NCBI RefSeq assembly: GCF_000186265.1
Contig: NC_014934.1
Location: forward strand, 1,426,001-1,490,000
DNA from: Cellulophaga algicola DSM 14237
Lineage (GTDB): Bacteria; Bacteroidota; Bacteroidia; Flavobacteriales; Flavobacteriaceae
DNA length: 64,000 bases
Direction: 5' to 3'
The notes below the pieces were generated by a model that saw only the letters and a program-made list of their open reading frames with translations, was not told where the DNA came from and did no database searches. Numbering within the stretch: position 1 is the stretch's first letter; every line of letters begins with the position of its first letter. Below, piece after piece: positions 44,067 to 53,035 of this stretch. The translations under genes and the position numbers were made by a program.

Positions 44067-45167
44067 ATGTCAATTGATTTACCCATCAGAAAAATTATTC
44101 ATGTAGATATGGATGCCTTTTACGCATCTGTAGAAGAATTGGATAATCCAGATTTAAAAGGGAAACCTTTAGCTGTAGGTGGTAGCGAAATTAGAGGTGT
44201 TGTTGCTGCAGCAAATTACGAAGCTCGTAAATATGGTGTCCGTAGTGCTATGAGTAGCGTTATGGCAAAGCGCAACTGTCCGCAAATAACTTTTGTACAA
44301 CCCAGATTTGAACGGTATAAAGAGATCTCTCAGAAAATAAGAAAGATATTTTATGATTATACAGATCTGGTAGAGCCCTTATCTTTAGATGAAGCCTACT
44401 TAGATGTAACGGTGAACAAAAAAGGAAATCCTTCTGCATCACTAATCGCTAAAGAAATTAGGCAACGAATTTTTGACGAATTAGGTCTCGTAGCATCTGC
44501 AGGAATTTCTATCAATAAGTTTATTGCAAAAGTTGCTAGTGATTACAACAAGCCTAACGGACAAAAAACGGTAAACCCAGAAGAGGTTATTGAATTTTTA
44601 GAAAAGCTAGAAATTAGAAAATTTTATGGCGTAGGGAAGGTTACTACTGAAAAGATGTACAAATTAGGCATCTTTACAGGGTTTGATTTAAAACAGAAGT
44701 CCGAGATTTTCTTAACTGAAAATTTTGGTAAAAGTGGAGGGTATTATTATCATGTTGTTCGTGGCGTACATAACAGTGCTGTAAAACCACATCGTATTCC
44801 TAAATCTGTAGGTGCAGAACGTACATTTAGCGAAAACCTAAGTAGTGAAATTTTTATGTTAGAGCGTTTAGAACATATTGCCACAGAATTAGAACGCCGC
44901 CTAAAAAAATCTACTATTTCTGGGAAAACAATTACGTTAAAAATAAAATATAGTGATTTTACCTTACAAACACGAAGCAAAACATTACGCTATTATATCG
45001 CTGATAAGCATTTAATTTTAGAAACTGCTAAAGAACTTTTATACCAAGAAAAATTAGAAAATTCTGTACGCTTACTAGGCATTTCATTAGCAAATTTAAA
45101 TACGGATAAAAAAGAAAAAACCGAAGATAAAAAAATGGTAACCATTCAATTACAATTCGATTTTTAA
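44067..45167 (+). CDS. dinB: DNA polymerase IV (Y-family)
   Basis: A 366-aa translesion polymerase. Catalytic residues are in H-V-D-M-D-A-F-Y (about 13-20) and S-L-D-E-A-Y-L (about 107-113), and the thumb and little-finger domains follow; the protein ends with Q-L-Q-F-D-F, a likely beta-clamp-binding peptide. Its start lies 25 nt from the divergent oxidoreductase start. A bidirectional terminator follows at 45174-45201. Confidence 0.96.
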   Translation: MSIDLPIRKIIHVDMDAFYASVEELDNPDLKGKPLAVGGSEIRGVVAAANYEARKYGVRSAMSSVMAKRNCPQITFVQPRFERYKEISQKIRKIFYDYTDLVEPLSLDEAYLDVTVNKKGNPSASLIAKEIRQRIFDELGLVASAGISINKFIAKVASDYNKPNGQKTVNPEEVIEFLEKLEIRKFYGVGKVTTEKMYKLGIFTGFDLKQKSEIFLTENFGKSGGYYYHVVRGVHNSAVKPHRIPKSVGAERTFSENLSSEIFMLERLEHIATELERRLKKSTISGKTITLKIKYSDFTLQTRSKTLRYYIADKHLILETAKELLYQEKLENSVRLLGISLANLNTDKKEKTEDKKMVTIQLQFDF

Positions 45168-45173
45168 TACAAA

Positions 45174-45201
45174 AACCCCATAAATCTTAGTTTATGGGGT
45201 T
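45174..45201. terminator. Bidirectional terminator between dinB and cupredoxin gene
   Basis: Perfect 11-bp stem AACCCCATAAA (45174-45184) with TTTATGGGGTT (45191-45201) and a 6-nt loop, between convergent genes. Confidence 0.8.
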
Positions 45202-45220
45202 AATGCAGAAACCTAAATAA

Positions 45221-45601
45221 TTATTTTACAGTTAACGTATTATCTGTAGCAGTTGGGTTTAAAGGACAGAAATAAACATATTCTCCTTTAGCTAATTTTG
45301 TTGGCTTAGATGTTCCTTTTAAACCTGTACCCACAGCTTTTGTAACGTATGCTGTTTGTATATGGTTTTCTGGTTTAGAAATATCTTCTCCCTTTTTTAC
45401 TAATACAAAACCTACATCATGACCTACTGCGTTATTCGCAATTTCAAAAGTATAGGTACCTTCATCTACCGTAATTTGTTTTTGAGTAAACTCTCCTTTG
45501 GTTTGTTCAAGAGAAATTGTTTTGCTCATTTTCATGTCTTGCGCATTTACTGAAAATAATGATCCTAATGCAACGGCTAATACTACTACTAAATTTTTCA
45601 T
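45221..45601 (-). CDS. Cupredoxin-like secreted protein lacking a full copper site
   Basis: A 126-aa protein with a signal peptide (about 1-20, ending V-N-A-Q) and a single plastocyanin-like beta-sandwich. The positions that bind copper in blue proteins are only partly kept: His61 and Cys112 are present, but the C-terminal loop reads C-P-L-N-P-T, with Asn where the second histidine should be and no methionine. A type-1 copper centre therefore looks incomplete. It is the last of a probable cluster with an AhpD-like protein and a 54-aa protein. Confidence 0.75.
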   Translation of the reverse strand: MKNLVVVLAVALGSLFSVNAQDMKMSKTISLEQTKGEFTQKQITVDEGTYTFEIANNAVGHDVGFVLVKKGEDISKPENHIQTAYVTKAVGTGLKGTSKPTKLAKGEYVYFCPLNPTATDNTLTVK

Positions 45602-45652
45602 GTTTTTGTTTTATTTAAATGATTACTTAATTGTTATTGAACTGATTTTTTA

Positions 45653-46189
45653 TTAAAGTGCTATACGTACTTCCGGAAAATCTACAGGTACATCTGTAGT
45701 TTTGTGTAAATAATTTGAAATGGTTTTGTCTCCTACTAATACAATAGTATCTACCAAGTTTTCTTTTGTCCAACCTGCGTTAAAGAAACTTTCTACGATA
45801 GCGGCATCTGTAGCTCCTCTATTTTCAGTTATGTTTTTTGATAATGCTGCTAAAGCATTTAGTTTCGCGTCAAAAGAGGCTTTACCAGCACGCAATTCTA
45901 AAATTTGTTCGTCTGTAAAACCGTTCATTTTACCTATTGCGGTGTGTGCTGCTAAACAATAAGAACATTCATTAACTTGACTCACCGCTAAGTTGACTAC
46001 TTCTTTCTCTTTTGCTTTAAGTGATGTTTTTGCGCCACTTAGTGCTAAATAATTTTGCAATGCATTTTCGCTATAGGCATAGGTTGCATATAAATTAGGA
46101 ACAAAGCCTACTGCTTTTTCTAAATTGTCAAATAAGGCCTGATTGGTACTTGATACTTCTTCTCTTTTAGGTACATTAAATGTGCTCAT
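45653..46189 (-). CDS. AhpD-like carboxymuconolactone decarboxylase family protein
   Basis: A 178-aa all-helical protein. The redox-active motif C-S-Y-C with histidine (Cys75, Cys78, His82; E-C-S-Y-C-L-A-A-H) marks the peroxidase-related AhpD/YciW subgroup rather than true decarboxylases, so a role in peroxide or thiol stress is likely. A 54-aa gene ends 16 nt upstream, and the cupredoxin gene starts 51 nt downstream. An AraC-type regulator lies just upstream on the same strand. Confidence 0.85.
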   Translation of the reverse strand: MSTFNVPKREEVSSTNQALFDNLEKAVGFVPNLYATYAYSENALQNYLALSGAKTSLKAKEKEVVNLAVSQVNECSYCLAAHTAIGKMNGFTDEQILELRAGKASFDAKLNALAALSKNITENRGATDAAIVESFFNAGWTKENLVDTIVLVGDKTISNYLHKTTDVPVDFPEVRIAL

Positions 46190-46205
46190 AATGATATGTT
46201 TTTTT

Positions 46206-46370
46206 TTAAAAATTAGATGCTATAAAAGGTTTCTCTGCATCACAATAAAAATCATGATGATATTTTTCTGAACAATGATCTTGAGAGATGCTGTTCAATG
46301 CTAAATGTTGTTTTGGAGTACTACGGAATATTTCAATTAAATTGAAAAGTGATTTATTTTTTGTTTTCAT
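46206..46370 (-). CDS. 54-aa Cys/His-rich small protein
   Basis: A short open frame with ATG at 46370 and TAA at 46206-46208. The N-terminal half is amphipathic (S-L-F-N-L-I-E-I-F). The C-terminal half is dense in possible metal ligands: D-H-C-S-E-K-Y-H-H-D-F-Y-C-D, with Cys33 and Cys43 and His32, 38 and 39. It is placed 16 nt before the AhpD-like gene and below the AraC regulator, as expected for a co-transcribed gene. I know no family for it. Its small size makes chance occurrence possible. Confidence 0.5.
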   Translation of the reverse strand: MKTKNKSLFNLIEIFRSTPKQHLALNSISQDHCSEKYHHDFYCDAEKPFIASNF

Positions 46371-46463
46371 CTTTTAGCTGTTTTTTAATTACAGTACAAA
46401 GATGCGATGAGAAACAAACTTTTTGTTATCACTAATTTCCCGACTAGTTGTAGAAATTTCCCC

Positions 46464-47312
46464 TTAGCTTAAAATAGACTTGTTTTCACGGTATTGTGTA
46501 GGAGAAGTACTCGTCATTTTTTTAAAAAAACTACTAAAATGGGCCGAATCGTTAAAACCAAGTTCAAAAGCTATCTCTTGATTTTGTTTATCTGTAAACT
46601 GCATTAACCGTTTTGCTTCTAATGTAATACGTTCTAATATAATTTGCTGAGGAGATTTCTGATTGTATTTGGCAAAAAGATTAGATAATGTTTTTGGACT
46701 CTTAAAAAGTAGATCCGCATATTCTGCTACTTTTCGTTTTGTTTTATAATGGGTATCTACCAAAACATTAAATTTTCTAATAACATCTACCTGATCATTA
46801 TCAAAGTCTTTAAGAATCAATTGTTCTTTTGCTAAGCGCGTACAAATGATAATCAATCTTTTTAAAAGCATTTGAAGCATATCTCCTTGAATTTTATCAG
46901 GCGTAGCAAATTCGTCCTGGAAAATTTCATAAAGGGTCTCAAATTTTTTCTCCTGAGCTTCGGGAATTGTTATAATAGGTAAGTCTTGTGTTCCAAAGAA
47001 TAAAATACCGTTACATGACACTTCACTATCATGATCTGCAATACAGTAAAATTCTCGGTTAAATAAGAAACTAGTTAAAGGTAATTGTGTTTTCTCAAAA
47101 GAAACATGATGTAAGTAGGTAGTCGTTACTATTTGGTTTGGCAGTAATAAGATGTCTGCATTATCTATAGTAATCTCTAAAGAAGTATTGTTTCTATTCC
47201 ATAAAAAACTAATCGTAGAAGAATTTATGCGGAATGATTTTTCGTCTTTCTTAATATCATCTGTTAACCCAAATATGGAACCCAAATTAGTATCATAAAA
47301 TTCGTATTTCAT
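46464..47312 (-). CDS. AraC-family transcriptional regulator
   Basis: A 282-aa regulator with a cupin-like N-terminal sensing domain (about 1-130) and a C-terminal pair of helix-turn-helix motifs (about 185-280, with E-I-A-F-E-L-G-F-N-D-S-A-H-F-S-S-F-F-K). It is directly upstream of the small protein, AhpD-like and cupredoxin genes on the same strand and is the natural candidate to control them, probably in response to an oxidative or redox signal. Confidence 0.9.
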   Translation of the reverse strand: MKYEFYDTNLGSIFGLTDDIKKDEKSFRINSSTISFLWNRNNTSLEITIDNADILLLPNQIVTTTYLHHVSFEKTQLPLTSFLFNREFYCIADHDSEVSCNGILFFGTQDLPIITIPEAQEKKFETLYEIFQDEFATPDKIQGDMLQMLLKRLIIICTRLAKEQLILKDFDNDQVDVIRKFNVLVDTHYKTKRKVAEYADLLFKSPKTLSNLFAKYNQKSPQQIILERITLEAKRLMQFTDKQNQEIAFELGFNDSAHFSSFFKKMTSTSPTQYRENKSILS

Positions 47313-47414
47313 ATAAGTTGATTTTGCAGTATGTTTTAATTAGTCAGAAATTAAAAATAACCTTACGCTTACAAATTATACTATAAAAATTGAATATTAC
47401 ACTATTCTAAAAAT

Positions 47415-47454
47415 AAAAAACCTCAATCTTAAATAAATAAGATTGAGGTTTTTT
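47415..47454. terminator. Terminator of pyruvate kinase gene
   Basis: Stem of about 17 bp (AAAAAACCTCAATCTTA with TAAGATTGAGGTTTTTT) and a 6-nt loop. A and T runs on both sides make it work in either direction; on minus it ends the pyk message. Confidence 0.85.
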
Positions 47455-47471
47455 ATATTATAATCATCTAA

Positions 47472-48914
47472 TTACATATGAGAAGCTTCTATCTCTGTAA
47501 CTCTTAATGTATTTACCATACCCTTATCTTTCATAGGCATTGCTGCAAGACTAACAAGCATGTCTCCAATTTCTAAGTATCCTTTTTCACACGCCATTTT
47601 ATTTACGTCTTCTATAGTTTCATCAGTAGTAACATACTTATCATAATAGAATGCTTTAACACCCCATAATAAGTTAAGTTGCGTTAAGATTCTTCTGTTT
47701 GATGTAAAAACCAAAATGTGTGCACTTGGTCTCCAAGCTGAAATTTGGAAAGCAGTATATCCACTATTTGTTAAGGTAGATATTGCTTTAGCTTTTATAT
47801 CATTAGCCATTAATGCTGCATGGTAACAAACAGATTTTGTAATAAAACGTTTTGTTCTTACATGTGGCGCTTCATGTGGCACTTTAATTAAGCTTGAATT
47901 TTCTACTGTCTCTAAGATACTAGACATTTTTTCAATTACCTGTACTGGATAATTACCTACTGAAGTCTCTCCTGATAACATCACAGCATCTGCACCATCC
48001 ATCACAGAATTTGCAACATCATTTACTTCTGCTCTTGTTGGCGTTAAACTTGTAATCATTGTCTCCATCATCTGAGTAGCAATAATTACAGGAATTCTAG
48101 CTCTTTTTGCACGTAAAACTAATTGCTTTTGAATTAATGGAACTTCTTGAGCAGGAATTTCTACACCTAAATCTCCACGAGCAACCATTAGACCATCACA
48201 ATACGCAACGATAGAATCAATATTTTCAACAGCTTCTGGCTTTTCTATTTTAGCAATAATTGGAATTTTCTCATCAGTATGTTCTTTTATTAGATTCTGA
48301 AGATCTATTAAATCTTGACTAAAACGAACGAATGATAATGCAATCCAATCTACTTTTTGAGATACCGCAAAGATTGCATCTTTAATATCTTTTTCAGTAA
48401 GCGCTGGAAGCGATATATTTGTATTAGGAAGGTTTACCCCTTTTTTAGATTTAAGTGGACCACCTTGTATAACTTTAGCTAGAACTTCATTCTCTCTATT
48501 CGTAGAGATTACTTGAAACATAAGTTTCCCATCATCTAAAAGAATACGCTCTCCTGGGTTTACATCTTTAGGGAATGAATCATAATTCATATAAACGCGC
48601 TCTGCAGTACCCTCAAAAGGTTCTCCTGTAACGAAAGTAATTTCATCTCCTGGAGCAACAACAACTTCACCAGCCATTACACCTACTCTTAATTTAGGGC
48701 CTTGTAAATCTCCTAAAATAGATATGTTTAACCCTAACTCCTCATTAAGCTCACGAATCATTTTAATACGCTCCGCAACATCTTCATAATCTGCGTGAGA
48801 AAAATTAATCCTAAAGACATCTACTCCAGCATTAATCATATCTCTTAGAACTTCTTTCTTGCTTGTAGCAGGCCCTAAAGTAGCAACAATCTTAGTCTTT
48901 TTTTTAGTCAGCAT
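47472..48914 (-). CDS. pyk: Pyruvate kinase
   Basis: A 480-aa enzyme making pyruvate and ATP from phosphoenolpyruvate and ADP. It shows the N-terminal K-I-V-A-T-L-G-P-A-T, the signature I-P-I-I-A-K-I-E-K-P-E-A near 218 with the catalytic lysine, V-A-R-G-D-L-G-V-E near 243 and A-T-Q-M-M-E-T near 280, then the C-terminal regulatory domain. It starts 4 nt after the IPExxxVDY gene, an arrangement usual in Bacteroidota. Confidence 0.97.
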   Translation of the reverse strand: MLTKKKTKIVATLGPATSKKEVLRDMINAGVDVFRINFSHADYEDVAERIKMIRELNEELGLNISILGDLQGPKLRVGVMAGEVVVAPGDEITFVTGEPFEGTAERVYMNYDSFPKDVNPGERILLDDGKLMFQVISTNRENEVLAKVIQGGPLKSKKGVNLPNTNISLPALTEKDIKDAIFAVSQKVDWIALSFVRFSQDLIDLQNLIKEHTDEKIPIIAKIEKPEAVENIDSIVAYCDGLMVARGDLGVEIPAQEVPLIQKQLVLRAKRARIPVIIATQMMETMITSLTPTRAEVNDVANSVMDGADAVMLSGETSVGNYPVQVIEKMSSILETVENSSLIKVPHEAPHVRTKRFITKSVCYHAALMANDIKAKAISTLTNSGYTAFQISAWRPSAHILVFTSNRRILTQLNLLWGVKAFYYDKYVTTDETIEDVNKMACEKGYLEIGDMLVSLAAMPMKDKGMVNTLRVTEIEASHM

Positions 48915-48918
48915 TATT

Positions 48919-49383
48919 TTAAAATATTAAATTATTTTTTGATTTTAAGGTATCGGTGTTTATTGTATAAGCGGTGATTATTTCTGGTATGGCCAATATT
49001 GATTTTAAAATTGCGGATTCTAAATCCAAATCTTCTTGTTCTAACTTTAAGAAATAATCAACATTTTTATATTCTGGAATTAAATGTTGTTTTTTGATCG
49101 AAGGCATGTCGTTAAACAATCCTGTATTTTCATTGCTTTCTTCTGATTGGCCCGTATTTGAAATAATAGTCCAATACCTATCAGTAATGGTGTCCTTCCA
49201 TTCAAAAATAGGAAGCGAAATTGTATCAGAAAACACTAAATTATCTTTTCGCCTTTTAAAACCACATTTAAGAAATTTATTTATGGTATAGACTAATTTA
49301 TGATCCTCTATATTACAATGCAAAGCAATCAAAGCGAAAGAATCTTCGTAAAAATCCAGCGACATTTTATGCATTGCGACCAT
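48919..49383 (-). CDS. IPExxxVDY family protein
   Basis: A 154-aa protein with the name-giving motif I-P-E-Y-K-N-V-D-Y near residues 102-110 (L-I-P-E-Y-K-N-V-D-Y-F-L-K-L). The family is confined to Bacteroidota and sits between rnc and pyk; its function is unknown. The start codon at 49383 follows a 118-nt gap after rnc, so it may have its own promoter, and pyk starts 4 nt after its stop. Confidence 0.9.
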   Translation of the reverse strand: MVAMHKMSLDFYEDSFALIALHCNIEDHKLVYTINKFLKCGFKRRKDNLVFSDTISLPIFEWKDTITDRYWTIISNTGQSEESNENTGLFNDMPSIKKQHLIPEYKNVDYFLKLEQEDLDLESAILKSILAIPEIITAYTINTDTLKSKNNLIF

Positions 49384-49501
49384 AGGCTATTAAAAAAAAC
49401 CAAGTTGTAAATATATGATTTCTACGAGTGTAATACTAGTAGATAACATTTTTTTAAGCTATGAAAAATTGCGAAAACGTTATAGATTTAAAAAAATAAC
49501 A

Positions 49502-50239
49502 CTATTCTTTATCTATTTTATTTTGCAACGCATAATAAGCTCTTTTTGAAGCAATTTCTTCGGCCTTCTTTTTAGAAGTTGCTCTAGCCTTAGAAACTAT
49601 TTTTTTATTTATATGAAGCTTTACAGCAAAATGCTTTACGGCATCATTACCAGTGTCTTCATAAATATCGTAGTAAAAAGATTTTTTTTGCTTTTGACAC
49701 CATTCTATCAAAAGGCTTTTGTAGCTGATAACTTTACCTTCTAGTTGCTCTATGTCAACATAAGGAACTATTACGCTTTTATGAATAAATTTCTCGCAGT
49801 ACTTGTAACCACGATCTAAATAAATAGCACCTACTAAAGCCTCATATACATTTCCATGAATATTATCGCCAAAGTGTGATTTAGGTATTCTACTTTCTAC
49901 ATAATGAATTAAGTTTAACTCTTTCCCTAATTCATTCAAATGCTCTCTACTCACTATTTTAGAGCGCATTTTAGTTAGATAACCTTCATCTCCTGTAGGA
50001 ACTTCAGTATACAAATATTTAGAAATGATGGTCCCTAACATAGAATCGCCTAAAAATTCAAGGCGTTCATAATTCATAGGCGTACCATCTTCATCTCTAA
50101 TATTAGCCGACCTGTGTAAAAAGGCCTTCTTGTAAACGGCCAGTTTTTTAGGTTTAAAACCTAAAATTCGGGTCATCCCTAAAAAAAAATCCCCATCCTC
50201 TTTAGAATGGGAATTAAATATATTTGAGGGAAAATTCAT
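49502..50239 (-). CDS. rnc: Ribonuclease III
   Basis: A 245-aa double-strand-specific endoribonuclease for rRNA and mRNA processing. The signature E-R-L-E-F-L-G-D-S near residue 60 and the second acidic site in N-V-Y-E-A-L-V-G-A-I-Y-L-D are intact. A C-terminal dsRNA-binding domain covers about 168-240. It starts 7 nt after fabF and shares its message. Confidence 0.96.
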   Translation of the reverse strand: MNFPSNIFNSHSKEDGDFFLGMTRILGFKPKKLAVYKKAFLHRSANIRDEDGTPMNYERLEFLGDSMLGTIISKYLYTEVPTGDEGYLTKMRSKIVSREHLNELGKELNLIHYVESRIPKSHFGDNIHGNVYEALVGAIYLDRGYKYCEKFIHKSVIVPYVDIEQLEGKVISYKSLLIEWCQKQKKSFYYDIYEDTGNDAVKHFAVKLHINKKIVSKARATSKKKAEEIASKRAYYALQNKIDKE

Positions 50240-50246
50240 CCGTAAA

Positions 50247-51497
50247 TTAACTTATTTTTTTAAAGATAACACAAGCATTGTGTCCACCAAAACCAAAAGT
50301 ATTACTTAATGCAACTTTCACATCTCTTTTTTGAGCCTTATTTAACGTTAAGTTTAATTTGGGATCAATGTTTTCATCAAAGTGTTTGTGATTAATTGTC
50401 GGAGGAACAATTCCGTGCTCCATAGATAATATCGCTGCAATAGCTTCAATAGCTCCTGCTGCCCCTAACAAATGCCCAGTCATAGACTTTGTAGAGTTAA
50501 TATTAATCTTATGAGCATGATCACCAAAAACCTTAGATATAGCTTTTAACTCTGCAACATCACCAAGTGGTGTAGATGTACCATGAGTATTAATCGCATC
50601 AACATCTTCTGGCTCAAGGCCTGCATCTTTTAAACAGTTTTGCATAACACGTACAACACCAATTCCATCTGGATGTGGAGCCGTCATATGGTAAGCATCA
50701 CTTGAAAGTCCGCCACCTGCTACTTCTGCATAAATTTTTGCACCTCTTGCTTTCGCATGTTCATATTCTTCAAGAATTAATGCCCCAGCACCTTCACCAA
50801 GTACAAAACCATCTCGAGTAGCATCAAAAGGTCTTGATGCCGTTTCCATTTCATCATTTCTGGTTGATAGCGCATGCATTGCACCAAATCCTCCCATACC
50901 AGCAATTGTTACTGCTGCTTCACTACCACCAGTAACTATAACATCACAATGTCCTAGTCTAATCGTATTTAACGCATCAATAATTGCATTTGCAGAAGAT
51001 GCACATGCAGAAACTGTAGTATAATTAGGTCCCATAAAACCATGTTTGATTGAAATATTACCTGGGGCAATATCTGCAATCATTTTAGGAATAAAGAAAG
51101 GATTAAACCTTGGGGTACCATCACCTGCTGCAAAATTTAGAACTTCATTTTGAAAAGTTTCTAAACCTCCTATACCTGCTCCCCAAATGACACCAACTCT
51201 AAATTTGTCAACAGTATCAAAATCAATACCACTGTCTTTAATTGCTTCATCTGAAGACACCAGTGCATATTGTGCAAATCGGTCTAATTTTCTTGCTTCT
51301 TTACGATCAAAAAAATCTTCAGCCTTGAAGTTTTTTAGCTCGCAAGCAAATTTGGTCTTAAATTTCTCACTATCATAATAGGTTATTGGGGCCGCACCGC
51401 TTTTACCATTCACCAAACCATCCCAATATTCTTCAATAGTATTACCAATTGGGGTTAATGCCCCAATTCCTGTAACAACAACTCGCTTTAACTGCAT
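50247..51497 (-). CDS. fabF: 3-oxoacyl-ACP synthase II
   Basis: The condensing enzyme of fatty-acid elongation (416 aa from the chosen start). The Cys-His-His triad is visible in V-S-A-C-A-S-S-A-N-A, N-T-H-G-T-S-T-P-L-G-D and M-T-G-H-L-L-G-A-A-G. I prefer ATG 51497 (M-Q-L-K-R-V-V-V-T-G), the usual family start, over ATG 51506 three codons upstream. The acpP gene precedes it, with a hairpin between. Confidence 0.96.
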   Translation of the reverse strand: MQLKRVVVTGIGALTPIGNTIEEYWDGLVNGKSGAAPITYYDSEKFKTKFACELKNFKAEDFFDRKEARKLDRFAQYALVSSDEAIKDSGIDFDTVDKFRVGVIWGAGIGGLETFQNEVLNFAAGDGTPRFNPFFIPKMIADIAPGNISIKHGFMGPNYTTVSACASSANAIIDALNTIRLGHCDVIVTGGSEAAVTIAGMGGFGAMHALSTRNDEMETASRPFDATRDGFVLGEGAGALILEEYEHAKARGAKIYAEVAGGGLSSDAYHMTAPHPDGIGVVRVMQNCLKDAGLEPEDVDAINTHGTSTPLGDVAELKAISKVFGDHAHKININSTKSMTGHLLGAAGAIEAIAAILSMEHGIVPPTINHKHFDENIDPKLNLTLNKAQKRDVKVALSNTFGFGGHNACVIFKKIS

Positions 51498-51550
51498 TGA
51501 TTTCATTTTATTTAAGTAAACAACTTTATCAAAAGTAGGTGTAAATTAAA

Positions 51551-51590
51551 AAAAAATATCCATGCGGAGTAATTACCACATGGATATTTT
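51551..51590 (-). terminator. Hairpin between acpP and fabF
   Basis: Stem AAAATATCCATG (51554-51565) with CATGGATATTTT (51579-51590); on the minus strand it is followed by a run of T. Placed inside the acpP-fabF unit, it would act as a partial terminator giving more acpP than fabF message. Confidence 0.7.
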
Positions 51591-51615
51591 ATAATCTTAA
51601 TAAGATATCATGAAA

Positions 51616-51849
51616 TTACTTTGCTTCTTCTATATAACTTATAGCCTGACCAACAGTAGCAATATTCTCTGCTTGATCATCTGGAATTTGGATATCAAAT
51701 TCTTTTTCGAATTCCATGATTAACTCAACAGTATCCAATGAATCTGCTCCTAAGTCGTTTGTGAAGCTTGCTTCAGTAACAACTTCGTTCTCATCAACTC
51801 CTAATTTATCAACGATGATAGCTTTAACTCTTGATGCAATATCTGACAT
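51616..51849 (-). CDS. acpP: Acyl carrier protein
   Basis: A 77-aa acidic carrier protein. The phosphopantetheine serine lies in G-A-D-S-L-D-T-V-E (about residues 35-43). It delivers acyl chains to FabF and to the acyl-ACP desaturase encoded at 4.9 kb. It is the first gene of the acpP-fabF-rnc group and is divergent from purN. Confidence 0.97.
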   Translation of the reverse strand: MSDIASRVKAIIVDKLGVDENEVVTEASFTNDLGADSLDTVELIMEFEKEFDIQIPDDQAENIATVGQAISYIEEAK

Positions 51850-52008
51850 AATTATTCTTGTTTTAAAAATTTAACTGGTGGCAAAAATAAAAAACTTTGG
51901 ATTAATAACACTATTTGTCGTTAAAATGTATCAGATTTTAAGCAAATTAATTACAAGAGTGTTATTTTCGCCTAAGATTTCACCTCTTTAATAACCCCAA
52001 AATACCTT

Positions 52009-52575
52009 ATGAAACGTATTGTTCTTTTTGCTTCTGGTTCTGGATCTAATGTTGAAAACATAGTACATTATTTTCAAGATAATTCCGAGGTTACGATCGC
52101 CACGGTATTTACTAACAAAAGCGATGCCAAAGTTTTAGAACGATGTAATAGACTGAAAATAAGTAGTTTATACTTCAATAAAACTTCGTTTTATGATAAT
52201 GATTGTATCTTAGATATCTTGAAAGGAATAAATCCTGACTTAATTATACTAGCTGGATTCCTCTGGAAAATTCCAGAAAAATTAGTAAAAAACTTCCCAA
52301 ATAAGATTGTAAATATTCACCCAGCACTGTTACCAAAATACGGAGGCAAGGGAATGTATGGAATGAACGTTCATAATGCCGTGAAAGACAATAATGAGCA
52401 AGAAACTGGTATTACAATCCATTTTGTGAACGAAAATTACGACGAAGGCGCGATTATAAGTCAGATAAAAACTAAAATTACACCAGAAGATACCCCTGAA
52501 GATATTGCGAAAAAAATTCACGAATTGGAATACGAACATTTCCCTAAAGTTATAGCTCAAATATTACATGGATAA
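52009..52575 (+). CDS. purN: Phosphoribosylglycinamide formyltransferase
   Basis: A 188-aa enzyme that formylates GAR with 10-formyl-tetrahydrofolate in purine synthesis. It has F-A-S-G-S-G-S-N-V-E-N near the N-terminus, the catalytic H-P-A-L-L-P-K-Y near 104 and G-I-T-I-H-F-V-N with the later aspartate. Its 3' end overlaps rnhA by 8 nt, indicating coupling. Confidence 0.95.
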   Translation: MKRIVLFASGSGSNVENIVHYFQDNSEVTIATVFTNKSDAKVLERCNRLKISSLYFNKTSFYDNDCILDILKGINPDLIILAGFLWKIPEKLVKNFPNKIVNIHPALLPKYGGKGMYGMNVHNAVKDNNEQETGITIHFVNENYDEGAIISQIKTKITPEDTPEDIAKKIHELEYEHFPKVIAQILHG

Positions 52576-53035
52576 TATACAAGTACATATTTATACCGAT
52601 GGTGCTGCAAGAGGCAATCCTGGTCCTGGAGGATACGGCATTGTAATGGAATGGGTGGGAAAACCCTATAAAAAAGAATTTTCTGAAGGCTTTAAGCACA
52701 CTACAAATAATAGAATGGAACTTCTTGCTGTAATTGAAGCTTTAAAAAAGCTGAAAAATGAAGGAACGGCGGTTAAAGTTTTTACAGATTCTAAATATGT
52801 AGTAGATACCGTTGAGAAAAAATGGTACGTTAAATGGGAGAAAACAAATTTTAAGGATAAAAAAAATCCCGATCTCTGGAAACTCTTCCTTATAGAATAC
52901 AGAAAACAAAAAGTATCCTTTCAGTGGATAAAAGGACATAACAACCACCGGCAAAATGAAAGATGCGACACGCTAGCTGTTGCCGCATCAAAAGAACGCA
53001 ACCTAAAAGAAGATACTGGTTTTATAACCAATTAA
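52568..53035 (+). CDS. rnhA: Ribonuclease HI
   Basis: A 155-aa RNase HI that cuts RNA in RNA-DNA hybrids. The four acidic catalytic residues fall in Y-T-D-G-A-A-R-G-N-P-G-P, T-N-N-R-M-E-L, F-T-D-S-K-Y and R-C-D-T-L-A; the histidine loop K-G-H-N-N-H is present. It overlaps purN by 8 nt and runs 4 nt into the convergent S10 peptidase gene. Confidence 0.95.
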   Translation: MDNIQVHIYTDGAARGNPGPGGYGIVMEWVGKPYKKEFSEGFKHTTNNRMELLAVIEALKKLKNEGTAVKVFTDSKYVVDTVEKKWYVKWEKTNFKDKKNPDLWKLFLIEYRKQKVSFQWIKGHNNHRQNERCDTLAVAASKERNLKEDTGFITN

